Assembly (NCBI GenBank): GCA_007922225.1
Contig: ML679974.1
Location: forward strand, 3,647,105-3,711,104
Length of the DNA: 64,000 nucleotides
Direction: 5' to 3'
Origin: Emydura subglobosa
Lineage: Eukaryota > Chordata > Testudines > Chelidae
Below, piece after piece: positions 1 to 12,123 of this stretch. The translations under genes and the position numbers were made by a program. The notes under the pieces were generated by a model. That model saw only the letters and a list, made by a program, of their open reading frames with translations, was not told the origin of the DNA and searched no databases. The stretch's first letter is position 1. Each line of letters begins with the position of its first letter.

Positions 1-169
1 AAAATCAGACATAAAAATACAAAAAAGTGTCACAGCACAATGTTACTTTCTTACTTTCTCATTTTTATCATAGAATTATAAAATAAATTGATTGGAATAT
101 GAATATTTTACTTACATTTCAGCATATAGTACATAGAGCAGTATAAAACAAGTCGTATCAAATTTTAGT

Positions 170-284
170 TTGTACTGATTTCACTAGTGCTTTTTACGTA
201 GCCTATTATAAAACTAGGCAAATACCTAGATGAGTTGATGTACCCCCTGGAAGACCTCTGTATGCCCCTGGTTGAGAACCTCTG
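170..284. mobile_element. hAT-like non-autonomous element, end fragment
   Basis: The right edge reads 'gttgagaacctctg', the complement of the 'cag(n)ggttctcaac' terminus typical of hAT elements and close to the ends of the complete copies at 27836-28187 and 52860-53060. The 'taccccctgg...tgcccctggttgagaac' phrase just inside it is the kind of sequence such elements carry. I do not see a matching left terminus, so only one end is supported. Direction and left limit are uncertain. Confidence 0.4.
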
Positions 285-360
285 GTGTAAAGGACCTTTA
301 TGTAAATGAGAATCAGGCCTATATCTATCAGGCCTATATCTCTCACAAATCACCCCAATT

Positions 361-2211
361 TCCTGATCCTCCAGCCATTCACCATATGAGTTTTGTTATA
401 TCCTTACGGGTATTGTTTTGGCATTTTTTCCATTGATCCAAATAAGTAAGACATTTGATAAGTGTTCATTGAGAAAGATATTGGGACTCTAAAGGGATTT
501 TTTTCCATCCATAAGCAGCCAATAAGTTCCACTCGTGATTTTACCTTTAACATCAGGGCTTGCTTCTGGTTTATCAGATGATTATTTCAATAAATGTCTA
601 TCAAGTGCCAAGTAGTGGAAACAAAAAAGTCAGTAAGTATCTGAGATTCCCTACAAAATAGTATAAAAAGTTTCAGGTCCTCAGTGTCAAAATTTCAGAT
701 GTTTAAAAAAGCGTAGTGGAATTGAAAAATTCAGCCGTTGGTCAGCATATGATTCTCTTGGGTTTTCTTATTTAATGGAAACAAAGGTCAGAGTTAAACT
801 TGATATTAGTGAAAATAAAATGAGAATAAAAATATGCAATTAGTGGGCCTGCTCTTGTTTTTGAACCTCATTCAGAAGGTTTTTCATCAATGACCGTTAT
901 TCAGTTTAGTAGGGGACTACACTCTCCCTGGTTCAGTTGCTTTTTTCCCAGAAAATCCTATTTATGACAAGGAAGAGGAGGATTAGAGATTCTATAAAAA
1001 GAGTTATGTACTACAGTTTCTGTATCCCACAATGTAATTTCACAAGTAGACAAAACACTATTGTGGGTTATTCATAATTTGTTTTCAAATTCGGTAAAGC
1101 ATTTTGAGCTTTCAGAAAACCTTAAATACTTGTACTGGGATAACAGATTCATTGTTCATCAAGGCCCTGATCCAGAGCCCACTGGAATTAGTGGAACGAA
1201 ACCCACTGACTTCAGCGATCAGACCCCATCCACATTTCTGGATATATGGATGGTTGAAATGGCAGTGGGCTTTAAAGATATTCTGTGAAACCTCTTAGAG
1301 ACTTTGACCCATATGGTAAATTGTCATAGTAAAATCCTGGCGTTCACCTGAGAGAACTTCCATCAAATGTGCTCCTGAGAAGGAAGGCTGGACATGGAGA
1401 GGGGACAGGAAAGCCCAAGGTTCCTGGTGAAAGAAAATTCCATCTTTTCAATCCTGGGTCTTCTGTAGAGAAGGCCTGCCTCTTCACACTGCTCATTATA
1501 TTCTCCTTATTACGAAGACCTTTGTTCACCTAAGCTAAACCTGCACCTTGCACCTGAAGGGTATAGACAACATAGAGTGGAAGTAAAAGCATTACTTCTG
1601 ATGTTTTTCCTGGCACTTTCGTTGAGTTCAGAAGGTAGAATGGTGAATAAAGAAGCTACTCCTGTTACCCATTCACTTGGCTTGACTCACATATACCCTG
1701 AATGGTAGAGCCTAAACCATGGAGAGTTGCTGAGAAGTTACTCCTGCAGTCTCCCAGAAGGGCAGAGGTGCATGCTCGAGATATACCACTTCACACTTTT
1801 GCACCTTTCTTTTTTACTCCATTTTGCTCCCCTCTATGCCTACGGCACCTAGTGATCAGTAACAAACTTTGGTTGATGGTCCCTTCAACAAAAGTTTGAT
1901 ATGTCTGTGGAAAAGTAGGCTGCCCTTTAAGAAAAGACAATATAAACCTAGTGTGATATATTTGCTAGAAATGTTTCTCTCTCCTGTTTGAAGTTGCTGT
2001 AATTGTACATTTGGGGAACAGTTTGATGTTCACATTTTGAACTATATAGCTATTTGTACTTAGCAGAATATTTTGTATGTCTTTTTTGAGTAATATGTTA
2101 TATTATAATATAAATAAAGTAAGGGCTATATAAACTGATACATAACTGATGTATATACACACACTGCAAGTCATGTCAGCTATGGAGTAAGAAACTAGAT
2201 GGGGGAAGAAA
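361..2211. other. Non-genic AT-rich stretch
   Basis: No ORF longer than about 75 codons and no recognisable domain on either strand. No repeat family is evident. The overlapping short ORFs at 1061-1298 have no protein-like composition. Nothing further is supported here. Confidence 0.5.
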
Positions 2212-2214
2212 TAG

Positions 2215-2257
<43 letters not shown>

Positions 2258-2258
2258 A
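2212..2258. repeat. Compound microsatellite (AT)n(AG)n
   Basis: A run of alternating AT dinucleotides passes directly into alternating AG dinucleotides, together about 45 bp. A minus-strand ORF over it contains a Ser-Leu/Ile-Tyr repeat that is only the translation of the microsatellite. Confidence 0.95.
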
Positions 2259-2502
2259 AGGCCCTGGAATCTCCTGCAAGAGAAGCCAGATGGCTCTCCT
2301 AATGCTTCCCACAAGGTAAAGGGAATGGCTACTTCTCATTACGTCTGATGGCCAAAGGGAGCTTCCTGACTAGCCTGACATCAGCTTTTGGAGAGAAAGG
2401 CTGACCAGCTGCCCCGACTGCCCCACCCCCCAATCAACAGACCAAATGTCTCTTGCTCAGTGAAGCTAGCTTCATGTATTCAAGTCCTTAGGACAATTTC
2501 TG

Positions 2503-2580
2503 CTCTCAGTCACACCAGCATAAATCTGGAATGATGCCACTATTTCACAGAAGTTATTCCAGATTTATATCAGTTTTATA
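2503..2580. repeat. Palindromic dispersed repeat (13-bp perfect arms)
   Basis: ATAAATCTGGAAT at 2520-2532 is the exact reverse complement of ATTCCAGATTTAT at 2556-2568. The flanking 'ctctcagtcacaccagcataaatc' wording recurs in related form at 4560, 47481, 53570 and 54829, which suggests a short inverted-repeat element family. Confidence 0.5.
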
Positions 2581-4317
2581 GGGAGCAGAATCTAAACATA
2601 TAAGAACTTAAGGGCATAAAACAAAATCCAAAACCTCATAATACAAATAGTAATGGGCTCCAGAGGCAATAGTGTTAAAAGAAAAATTGTTGTTTCAAAT
2701 GGGCACATTGCCCTCAGCCTTTAGCTATGATCAGTATCCTACAATCATATTTTGATGCTCTTTCAGCAGTTAATATTTATATATTTTATAAAGCTGAGTA
2801 AGTAGTTTATATAATGGCATCATCTTTTTATTTTTACAAAATGATCAATTTATGATTTTCTTGAATTTATTTGCTATTTGAAACTACTCAGTGAATAACT
2901 TCTGTAAATAATTCTTGGTCTGCAGATTGCTCATGATAGTACATTGCAGGGGTGGGATATTCAAAATGTGGAATTTGAACTGAGTTGGTTAGTTTTGATT
3001 GGAGAGATAGATCACATGATATTATTTCTGTTCCCCGATTGGAGGAACATAACTCTTAAAATCAGGTCTCTGATGTAAATAGTCTGAAATATACTTTAAT
3101 TTGCTATATCCATGAATATCACTGCTAGATTTCAGTGGGGCAACTGTATGAGTATGTACTATTCAAAAGGGGTTCGATCCTGCATGATCTTATACTTATG
3201 AATATCTTTACTGAATTCAGTGGGAGGCTACTAATATATCTAAGTGCTTGCAGGAACAAACTCCATAATAAAGATTACCAGGATCCATCCGCAAGGATCT
3301 ATGAGGCAAATTTATCTATCAGCTCACTGATGCAACTTAAACTGACATCAGTAAGAGTTGTGTGCTTTTCTACAGGTGGTATGTCACCCTAAGTTATTAA
3401 TATTTGGATATTATTTACTGGTATGTTTTTGGTCTTCAGTATCTTGATTGCTACAATTAGAGAAGGTTAATGATGTGTGTGTGAGTTTAAGTCTTTGAAT
3501 ACTTGCATGTTTATTTCTATCAGGCATCGGCTATGGGTTAGTTACTATATTTCATATAAATTATGTGTTTTTACTGTTATCTGTGGTAGTACCCACAGAT
3601 GCTATCATTTAGAGGAGTATTTAGGATTCTTGATAGCTTCCTCCTCCCTCCCGCACCAAGTTTTATAGGTTGGGCTGGTAGTACTGCCTAGTACTACAAT
3701 GTTTTGTTTGATTATTGGTTGGCTATTGTGCTGTGATGAATATTTGTAATACAGTCTGAAAATATTGAAACCAAAAAAAGTTTTAGAAACTAATGAAACT
3801 GCCAGTGCTGATGCCTGTGCTTGTATAAGCATTAGTCTCATTAGTAACATTACATTAATCTCAGACACAATACTGCATTCAGCATATATTTAATGGTCTA
3901 CCTACCTTTTTTCTTTGTGCAAGTATATAATCAAATCAGTCTCTAATTTTGCACTTCATATTGAGCTTATAGCATTTTGAGCCCTACTGTGTATTCACTG
4001 AGATAAATGTATTGAAAAAATATTCTATATTACCAGGAAAATATACATTCATCATTCTTATATTACAACGGCATCATTTCCACTGCAATACTTCAGGATT
4101 TGTCAGAGCTTTTATTATAAACCCTTATTTTCAGAGGTTTATACATTGACTATACAAATTTCTGTAGGAGCAGAAACTTGGCACAAGATCCCCAATAATG
4201 AACACTGTACCTTTCCCCACATCCCTCCAAAATCAGTTCTTTACCATTGCATTTTTGTGTTTAAACTAAATTGTGTAGATTCTCTGTCTGTAATGTAGAT
4301 TATGCACTGTTGATATT
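2581..4317. other. Non-genic AT-rich stretch
   Basis: No supported gene. Short ORFs at 3135-3392 (+), 3477-3668 (+) and 3605-3868 (-) overlap on opposite strands without recognisable domains. Confidence 0.45.
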
Positions 4318-4460
4318 TAGATTACTTAGATTGTAAACTCTTTGGGGTAGAGACTGCCTTTTTCCTCTAGTTTTGTACAACATCTGGCATAATGGGGTCC
4401 TGGGTCCATGACTGTGGCTACTATGTTCTATTGTAACACAGATAATAATCAAAAGAACAT
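4318..4460 (+). mobile_element. L2/MIR-type 3' tail fragment
   Basis: The order 'gattgtaaactctttgggg..agagactg', 'tttgtacaacatctggcataatggggtcctgg', then an A/T-rich end matches the conserved 3' tail shared by L2 LINEs and MIR SINEs (a 'gtaagctccttgagggcaggga ... cagcacctagcacaatg' pattern). Comparable tails occur at 10850 and 34425 (+) and in reverse at 11036 and 62215. Assignment is from remembered family structure, not alignment. Confidence 0.55.
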
Positions 4461-4524
4461 TCAGATTTGAAAACCTATTTGTAATAATTTAACTGTGAAC
4501 ATTTACAGAATACATTTATGCTTA

Positions 4525-4556
4525 GTAATAATAATAATAATAAATAATACAGTATG
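4525..4556. repeat. (AAT)n microsatellite
   Basis: A short run of 'ata/aat' trinucleotides forms the A/T-rich end just downstream of the L2/MIR-type tail. Confidence 0.8.
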
Positions 4557-4559
4557 TGG

Positions 4560-4640
4560 AGCAGATTCTGATCTCAGGTACACCAGTTTAAATCCAGAGT
4601 CCCTATTTTGACAGTAACTCCACTGGAGAAATATTCATAT
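4560..4640. repeat. Dispersed palindrome-type repeat fragment
   Basis: 'gcagattctgatctcaggtacaccagtttaaatcc ... agtaactccactgg' resembles the repeats at 2503, 47481, 53570 and 54829: a diagnostic 'gattct', a 'cac(c/t)(a/g)gt(t/g)taaatc' core and 'ccactg(g/a)'. Only part of the inverted structure is clear here. Confidence 0.35.
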
Positions 4641-6381
4641 TTTGACAGTTTCTATATTGTAAAACTAAATGATATAATTCATTATTAGTCATCTATTCCT
4701 AGTAATATATTATTATTGCATAAATTTCTTGCACAGTTGCATTCATGTAGTATTTCTCACAACCTGAAATGTACAGGCTGTTGTGTGTTGCAGGTTAGCC
4801 AAAATGGAGCAAAATTCTGGCCTTGAGTAGCCTTTCAAGAGACAGCTTTCCAGGATATGTTAAGTAAATTTAAATATAATGGTTTGAATTTTCAGCTGTA
4901 CCTAATAAGTGATGAAAACAGTTGAGATGGCAAGCTGTAAAGGCACAATTTGTTGCCAACTCTGGGACAATTCTATACTTTTCTCTCTGTCATAATGGAC
5001 CCCAAGATGCTTTTAATGCTAACAAGGTCATTGGATGCCCTTTTATTAGTGGCATCCCCTATTAACTGGAGGTGGAGGCAGACAGGGGTTGCTGTAGACC
5101 TGGTAATGTCAGCCAAAGTTTCTCTTGTGCAGGAAGAATCTTCAGATATCCACTAAAAGCACCTTGTTGATCCCTTTGCACCACTGGAGTTGCATAAAGG
5201 GGCCAGAGTGGAGTCCAGAATCTGATCTTGTATTTCTTACATGTCATAACTTATTAACTATTAAAAACTAGTGTATGCTTTTTAAAGCTATTTAAGCCTA
5301 ACCATGGATAATTATGCAGGATTTGTTCATAGACACATATCAGGTGGCATTTATAATGTGAACATTTGCTAATGTCTATTTAGGTTAAAGAAATTATGTG
5401 AAGAGAGAAGGGTGCCATTTCAGAAAACAGGATAGATGAAATAGCTGTTGATTCAACAGCTGGAGAAATATATAGAAAAAGAAACAGGAATAGAAACTAA
5501 TAATCCTGGCGTTAAAGGATATGGAGCACTAAAACAATCCTCTTACTTGTAAATTGTACTTGTGAATATTGGGCCAGATCCTCAGCTTGTAGAAATTGGT
5601 AACTTTATTGACTTCACTTGAAAAGCTGATTGAAAAGCTGTGTTTTGATCAGCTTCCACTGAAGTCAACAGCAAAACTCTCTGACTTCAGTGAGGTCAGC
5701 AGAATTGGGTTAATTAGAAAAAATACAACTGCCTATGGAGACATGAAACACCTGCATTTTTTGCCCTTCAGTCGTGAGAGCTATATCTATTTTGCTTTTT
5801 CCAATAACTGATACAAATGACCACAACACTAATGCTTACTTTAATTTGTATGTTTCTTGATAGCTATATAGAATATTTCTTGTAGTTTGAGCTAACTAGC
5901 AATACACAGTTATCTCTTTACCTTAGAATTACGGGGAGATGGTGGCCATAAGCTGCATTTGGATTTTGGGGTCAGATTTACATAGCTTCCCTTTAAAGGC
6001 TCTACTTTCAACTGCAACTTTCCTAAGGGATAATTTTGATGGGTAGACAGGACTGTATGACCCATTGGTATCAAGTGGGTAGTGGAATTTCCTTTCCTTA
6101 TGCAGATATACAGATTTCTGCAGAAGAAATTTTTGAAACTCACTGGTTTCAATTCTTAGGGGAGTGTGAATCTTTTTCTTATCTTTTGAGTCCTATTGAG
6201 TCAGATTCAAATTACATGAAATTCATCTTGCGTACCATCAATCAGATAGTTGGTTTCAACACAGAACAATAAACTGGGCCAAGATCACATAGTAACATTT
6301 TCATGGAACATGGTCAAAAATCCCTGCTTGTAATGAAATTCATAATAGGGTTTGTTAGGAAAGTTTTACAGAGACTTTTAT
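4641..6381. other. Non-genic stretch
   Basis: No gene supported. The 5640-5700 interval contains 'cactgaagtcaac...tgacttcagtgagg', an inverted phrase that recurs through the window and may be an old palindromic repeat. Short ORFs at 5596-5811 and 6036-6272 have no recognised domain. Confidence 0.4.
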
Positions 6382-6389
6382 CCCTATAT

Positions 6390-6724
6390 TAGTGGTTCCC
6401 AAACTTTTTTGGTCTGTGCCCCCCCTTACCTGGTCTGCTTCCCTCTGGGAGCCAGGGGCCAGAGCTGCGGCTGGGGCCGGAATCAGGATCACGGCCGGAG
6501 CCAGGGCTGGGAACCAGGGCCAGGAGTGGGGCTGGGAGTTGTGGGCCAAGGCTGGGGCCAGAGCTGTGGCCAGGGGAGGGGCCAGAGTGGAGCTGGAGGC
6601 AGAGTGGAGCTGGGTAATGCTGCCTCCCCACCCTATGTGAGGCTGGCCCAGGCACCACCATCCCCCTCCCAAATTTTCCTCGTGCCCCCATGCAGCGGTG
6701 TGCTCCACAGTTTGGGAATTACTG
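6390..6724. mobile_element. GC-rich non-autonomous hAT-like element
   Basis: The left end 'tagtggttcccaaac' and the reverse complement of the right end, 'cagtaattcccaaac', form a terminal inverted repeat of the hAT 'CAGTGGTTCCCAAAC' type. The flanks 'ccctatat' (6382-6389) and 'tactatat' (6725-6732) match at 6 of 8 positions, fitting the 8-bp duplication made by hAT transposases. The interior is strikingly GC-rich in an AT-rich region and is full of imperfect 'ggggccagagctg/ggctgggg' units. The GC richness leaves long ORFs open in several frames on both strands (6352-6771 + and 6355-6708 - among them). These have low-complexity composition and no transposase, so the element is non-autonomous. 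Confidence 0.75.
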
Positions 6725-6732
6725 TACTATAT

Positions 6733-7797
6733 TTTTCAGATCCAGAGCAGCCCACTCCTTTTACAAAATAGATAGGAATGATCAGAAAATAGCAGAAAAA
6801 TATAAAGCCTATTACAATTCCTTAGTAATAGTTTAAATTATTTCTAAAATTTAGCTTTCTTACATCATAGTCAAATAGGAGATAAGGAGTAGAAATGGGG
6901 CCAGGAGAAAATATGAACACACACCCACTCCTGTCTAGACAGCGATTGGGGAGGAGGAACAGTGAGGAAGGAAGAGTCAAGCACCCCTGCTACTGTTTCA
7001 TTACAGTGTAGTAAAATGCTTAAAACATTCCTCAGGCAGTTCAGCAGTAGTCTAGTCCCCTGCTAAGATTAGGACCAGGATATTACCACCTGTCCTTCTG
7101 ACAGCAACCCTGGGTAGGCACTTGTGTGAAGTAGTTATCCTGTATGTGATAGGTCACATGCATAATTTTATCCTTTCACCCTGATCCTGAACTTATCATA
7201 TCAGGTTTACATTGTTTCTCGTTCGCAGTATACCTACTGCACTTTCTATTTTAATGGATTGTATTGTATCTTCCTTACAATCATTATCTTATAGTACCTT
7301 TATACAGAAAGGTAACTATCACCTTTCACTTTTTGTAATGATAAAAGAATCAATATGTCTGAAACAATGGACACACAATAAAAGGAAATAAACATTTTCC
7401 TCCATATAATATCAGAGAGATTTTGGTAAAATCAAATTAGAAAGTTAGTTATTAATTCAGAGGTATTATTCAGAGGTATTCTGAATCTGTGTCCTGAAGT
7501 TTTAACCCTGCTGTATTATATATAACCTCCAATAAACACAGTAAAAATCTGGTTGACATGTCAGGAATTACACATCCCATTAGATATAGTTATAAATGTA
7601 ACCTACCATAGCAAACTTCAAGAAAGATTTACATATGCTTCATGCTACTGTAGAAGATAGACATAAATCTCACAAACAGCATTACAAGCAGAATTCTGCA
7701 ATCCGAAAGATAAAATGGGACAGGAGATGGGAAGGCAAAGGAGCTGCAAAATAGCCTCAGAACTTTTTCAGCTTCTTTATTGTTTCCAAAATATGGA
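6733..7797. other. Non-genic stretch
   Basis: No ORF above about 70 codons with any recognisable feature; no repeat family identified with confidence. Confidence 0.4.
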
Positions 7798-7965
7798 GAA
7801 CATAAGAACAACCGTAGTGGATGAGACTAAGGGGCCATCTTGCCCAATAGCCTGTCTCTCATACTGGCCAGTGCCAGTTGCTTCTGGCAGTTGGAGGTTT
7901 AGGAACACCCAGAACATGGTATTGTTTCCCTGAAACTCTTAGCTAATAGTCATTGATGGACCTAT
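7798..7965 (-). mobile_element. CR1-type LINE 3' end (TTCTTATG-tail subfamily)
   Basis: Reads 'aacataagaacaaccg...ggatgagactaaggggccatct..cccaatagcctgtct...ggccagtgccag..gcttc', then 'gctaatagtcattgatggacctatcctgt'. On the minus strand this ends in a 'ttcttatg' tail, the type of short 3' repeat made by CR1-clade LINEs. The region at 46018-46182 is the same family on the opposite strand. No coding remains. Confidence 0.6.
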
Positions 7966-8865
7966 CCTGTTTGAACAATTGAATGCTTAGTCTATACAAA
8001 TATGATCTGACTGAACTCTTAGAAATATGGATGCTTATTTGAAGCCCTGGAGGTTTCCTTACTACAACTGTGCAAAATTGTTTTCATTTTGCAACTAGTC
8101 ACATAAAAAAACCTGAGTTTTTACCAAAAAAGTTGGTATTTACAACTCTTGCTAACCCTACCAACAAACACACCTTCTCACAACAATAATGAAAAATTCT
8201 AGCCTTGGAACAAAATTGTAAATTTTAATACATTTGTTCCAAACAGAAAGCACTTTTGCAATAAAATTTTGCCATAGCAAAAGACAAGATGGTGATTTTG
8301 TGGATATAGTAACAGCTATTGAGTTTGGTCAATCATTACCTTTCACTAGTTTTGTTGCCTGAAAGAATATTTTTGTATCTTTCATCCAGTTCAGAAAGAT
8401 CCTTTTAATTTTTCTTCACTCTCGAATCACTTTTTTTGTCCCACCAACAAGCTCCCTAATCTTACAACTTCTGCTCCAATTATGTGCCTGAATTAGGGGC
8501 GTACCAGAATACACTGTCCCCTTCTCTCCTTTTACCCATCATATCAGCCTAGAGAAGTCCCAGCCTTTTCAAAATCTGAAGATAGTAGTTGGCCTAAAAG
8601 AAGTGGCCTGAGCTGAGATAATTTTCAGCAAAAGAGGGAGGAGTCTTGCTGAGGAACAGTGGTAAGTGGAATCACTTATCTAAACATTTTTTACACCTAA
8701 AGATAGGTTTGGTATTGGTTCTTATTATAATAGTTCTTATATTTTCCAGAGCTGGTATTTCTAATATTTAGTAAAGAACTATTTGCTATAAAATTCTAGA
8801 TAGCTTTATCATTTATCTTCCGGGAATAGTTGTTTTACATGGATAATATAGGGAGAGATAATATT
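7966..8865. other. Non-genic stretch
   Basis: No ORF or repeat that I can support. Confidence 0.4.
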
Positions 8866-9030
8866 GGCCAAAATTTTCAAGATACCTAGTGATTTGGCGT
8901 GCACCAATTTTTGGGTTCTCAACTTGAAAAACTTATTTGCAGAGGGTCATCACTTGGCACTTGCCGGTATATCAAGTTAGATACCTAAAAATTGAGGCAT
9001 CCAAATTCACTAGGTCCTTTCAAAAATCTT
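8866..9030. repeat. Palindromic (foldback) element, about 165 bp
   Basis: The left half 'ggccaaaattttcaa...acctagtgatttgg..tgcaccaatttttgggt..caacttg' is answered in reverse complement by the right half 'caagtt..atacctaaaaattgaggcatccaaattcactaggt..tttcaaaaa'. The two halves are imperfect inverted copies of each other. The loop-side motif is around 8948. A single end of the same sequence, 'gaaaattttggcc', occurs at about 26795. It is probably a non-autonomous DNA element; the superfamily is not determined. Confidence 0.6.
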
Positions 9031-10849
9031 GATGATAATTTAGATGTTTTAAAAAAACCCAGTAAAATATCAGATATATTCAGGGTGTTCTTGCAAGAGT
9101 ATGATTGCAAGGCAGAGAGCAGCAGATTGTTTAAACAATTTATCAGTTAATATTACTGTAGATGCTAGCTTAGATTAATTCCCAGGTGCATGCCAACTAC
9201 CTGCATAGTACCTGCATAGTACCAAATGCAGCACACTAGCAGTGGAGAATCTACCTACAGGGGAGAGAGGTGCAGCACAAAGCATCTGTGTCCTCCATTT
9301 TATGTCTGTGGGACTACTTGAATGATTTAAGCTGAGCAGGATTTTACTTAAGTGGTTGTAACATTTCAGGGGCTGCTTGTAATACATTTCACTCTGTTAT
9401 AGACTGTACAGTGATGAGGCTCATAACTTTCCTGTTTTCAGAGTTTCCCCCTCAAACCTTGACCAAACCTTGAAAGGCAAATGATTTAGAAATCACAATG
9501 ATTTCTTTGAGATTTCTAAATGTAAGTCAAACTTTGAAATTATAATTTTTTAGATTTTAAATCATTTAGTTTGACTGGAATATGGCTGTTGTGGAGTCTC
9601 ATGTATTTTATAAGCAGTTTTGATTAGCCTAGCACAGTTATTTATATATTTGTTTTGTTCTCCGAGTCTTGTTTTGTTTCCTTTAATGTGCAATTTATGG
9701 TTTCCTTGTGAGTGAAGTTAACAAAATCATTTTCAGGGCAAAATTGTACTTAAAAAAAAATCCCAACTCACAGACACTCTCTGTTGTTTTTCCCCTTAAA
9801 TACTCTAAGTCTTTCAGTACTTAAACTTTTCATAGGTTTACAATCCCTTATTACTGTTCATTGTTTATATTGTGCCAGAGACTATACACAAAGTCAGAAA
9901 AGAACAAGATACATTGTATCTTTTCATCTTTGGATTCTGTTACTGGCCATTCTCTCACTTCTGACAGACCTCAGAGACTCTGACCAGAATCCATGCCTCA
10001 CATTTCCAGTGGCCCCTGGCTACACAGATGGAAAGGTTGGTGTAAAAAGGTAGGGATCCCGAGTAAGCCTGGCTCTACAATGTAATCAGAGCAGGCAGTC
10101 ACCTAAGGTTTCAAAACTGTACAGGCAGCAAAATTTGTCAGTGTGGATGACTCTGGATTGGTAGAGAAGGACGTGTCAGTTTGCATATAGCAATCGCTAT
10201 TCCTGATTCAGGTCAATCAAGAGTTATATAGGAGACGCCTATAAAAAAGGCTCGCTGGTGGGCAGAAAAACTGATGTTAGCAATGAACAGAGGCTTTGGA
10301 GGAGGCAGATTTCTACATCAGATATAAGGTATTGTGGGTTTTAAGAAGCCAAAGCTGGGCTTTAGTTTTCTGTTTGGGAAAAACTTCTCTGTGGAGTTTT
10401 TGTTGGGTTGTTAAAATCTGTTTAACTGAAACACCTGACAATAAGCACCTGGGAGCAAAGCTGTCTCTTTAAAAGTCTTTTGCTGTGTGACTGCATTGGC
10501 CAACCCTGCCAGTTCAGAAGGTTACTTAAACAAATAATTAAAGTTTGCTATCCATATTGCAAACTGAGGTGCAACACATGAAAACTTTCTCTTCCCTCAA
10601 GGATATATTAAAAGCAAAATGAACAAAACATTTCCACTCACCTTTCCCTGTATCAGTGTGTTAGGCAACTGAATCATTATGTATCTGATCTTCCCTCTTA
10701 CATCTTACAGTTTCTTGTGCAAGTTAAGTCAGTCGCTAGCTGGGACCCCATTTCATGGGGCCAGATTCATTATTGTCCTGCACTTTGTGTAGTAATTTAC
10801 ATCAGTGGGAAGTGAGTGTAAAACACTATGAAACCACAATGAGAGTTTT
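9031..10849. other. Non-genic stretch
   Basis: No supported gene. The longest ORF, 89 codons at 9784-10053 (+), has an unremarkable hydrophobic start but no recognisable family and no splice or promoter context. Confidence 0.35.
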
Positions 10850-10975
10850 TTACATCCAAAGCTCTTGGGGGCAGGGACCATCTTTCTCTTATGTGTGTAC
10901 AGTACCTAACGCAGTGGGGTCCCAATTCCTGAATGGGCCTTTTAGGCGTAACCACCATGCAAAATAATAAATAAG
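10850..10975 (+). mobile_element. L2/MIR-type 3' tail fragment
   Basis: 'aaagctcttgggggcaggga..ccatctttctcttatgtgtgtacagtacctaac.cagtggggtcc', followed by an A/T-rich end 'aataataaataag', is the L2/MIR 3' tail arrangement also seen at 4318 and 34425. Confidence 0.6.
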
Positions 10976-11035
10976 AACTCTGCACTCATTGTAAATGACT
11001 ACACAAGATGTATGGCAATCATGAGTAGAGCCATG

Positions 11036-11150
11036 GTTTCTCTTACTGTTATTTATTATTTGTATACAGGTAGCAGCACCTAGGAGCCCCAGTCATGCAC
11101 CAGGGTCCTGCCATGCTAGATGCTATACAAACAGAGAACAAAAAGTCAGT
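11036..11150 (-). mobile_element. L2-type 3' tail fragment, reverse orientation
   Basis: 'tatttattatttgtatacagg..agcacctaggagccccagtcatgcaccagggtcctgcc..gctagatgctatacaaac' is the L2-type tail read on the minus strand. It resembles the 3' end of the longer L2 copy at 62215-62345. Confidence 0.55.
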
Positions 11151-11584
11151 CCCTGGAAAGATTAGTTTGTTGTCAATTTGAAGTTCATCAACCTTAGAAG
11201 AAAGTTATTCTGAAAGGATTTTTCAGTTGGAAACTGGTGAGATCCTTTGACTTCAGAAAAACCAAGATGATTAACGTATATGTTTTATTAAAGTTGATCA
11301 AAATTTTTCACATGAAATGGTTTTTACATAGAAAAACAGCCTTTAAAAAACCTCTGTGTGAAAAACCATCATCATAATATTCTTGTTTTGTGTGTGAAAT
11401 TTTCCATAATATTTCTTGACAAAATATTAATCAAAATACTTTAAAAAATTTTCCATTTATTGAAAAATGCATTTTCTTACTAAGAAAGATTTTCAGTAAA
11501 TTAAATATTATGAAAATGATTTCAGTAAAAATCTTTGTTAAAAATTGTGAACATTTTGCAAGAAATGGAAAATAGGTCCATTTT

Positions 11585-11770
11585 AGAATCACAGAATCAT
11601 AGAAATGTAGGCCTGGAAGGAACCTTGAGAAGTCCTCACGTTCAGCCCCCTGCCCAGAGGTAAGACCAAGTAAACTAGACCATCTCAGAGAGATGTTTGT
11701 CTAACCTGTTCTTAAAAACCTCCAGTGATGGGGATTCAATAACCTCTCTTGGAAACCTACTGCAGAACTT
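11585..11770 (-). mobile_element. CR1 LINE, 3'-terminal piece (split part 1 of 3)
   Basis: 'agaatcacagaatcatagaaatg' at the left edge is, on the minus strand, the 'ATTCTATGATTCT' octamer-repeat tail diagnostic of CR1 LINEs. It is followed by the CR1 3' region 'gcctggaaggaaccttgagaagtc...cctccagtgatggggattcaataacc'. The sequence breaks at about 11770 where DIRS copy 1 begins, and the next part of the CR1 resumes at about 17800 ('ttcttaatatctaaactcaacctcc'). No coding lies in this piece. Confidence 0.85.
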
Positions 11771-11990
11771 AAAACAGGGTTACTTACCAGTAAATGTTGT
11801 TCTTCGAGATGTGTTGCTCATGTCCATTCCAATATAGGTGAGTGCATGCCACCATGCACGGGTTCCCGGAACTTTTTTTCCGCTTAACAGACCCCATAGG
11901 GTTGGTTCTGGTGCCCCCTGGACTGCTGCACGCATGCCGTGGTATATGAGGCACTGCCGACCCTACGGCCCCTCAGTCTCTTCTTTCTGC
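11771..11990. repeat. DIRS copy 1 left inverted terminal repeat
   Basis: From 'aaaacagggttacttaccag' through 'gagatgtgttgctcatgtcc' and 'cattccaatataggtgag' to 'ttctttctgcc'. It is the imperfect inverse of 17621-17799. The outermost 25 bp or so ('gggttacttaccagtaa') are not in the right repeat but are matched by the internal complementary region. On the minus strand this is the 3' end of the element. Confidence 0.88.
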
Positions 11991-12021
11991 CAACTCCGAC
12001 AGCGGGGACGGAGGGTGGGTG

Positions 12022-12123
12022 TGGAATGGACATGAGCAACACATCTCTAAGAACATCATTTACTGGAAAGTAACCCTGTTTTCTATTTTGAGTGATTGCT
12101 CATGTCCATTCTAATATAGGTGA
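12022..12123. repeat. DIRS copy 1 internal complementary region
   Basis: The first half ('tggaatggacatgagcaaca', then 'ctggaaagtaaccctgttttc') is the reverse complement of the left terminus. The second half ('gagtgattgctcatgtccat', then 'ctaatataggtga') is the reverse complement of the right terminus. The join lies at about 12083. In DIRS elements this segment lets the two outer ends be completed and joined when cDNA circularises. Confidence 0.88.

Noticed and set aside
6352..6771. 139-codon ORF and its minus-strand partners
   Set aside because: Arises from the GC-rich hAT interior with Gly/Ala/Arg low-complexity translation; the ends lie in unrelated flanks.
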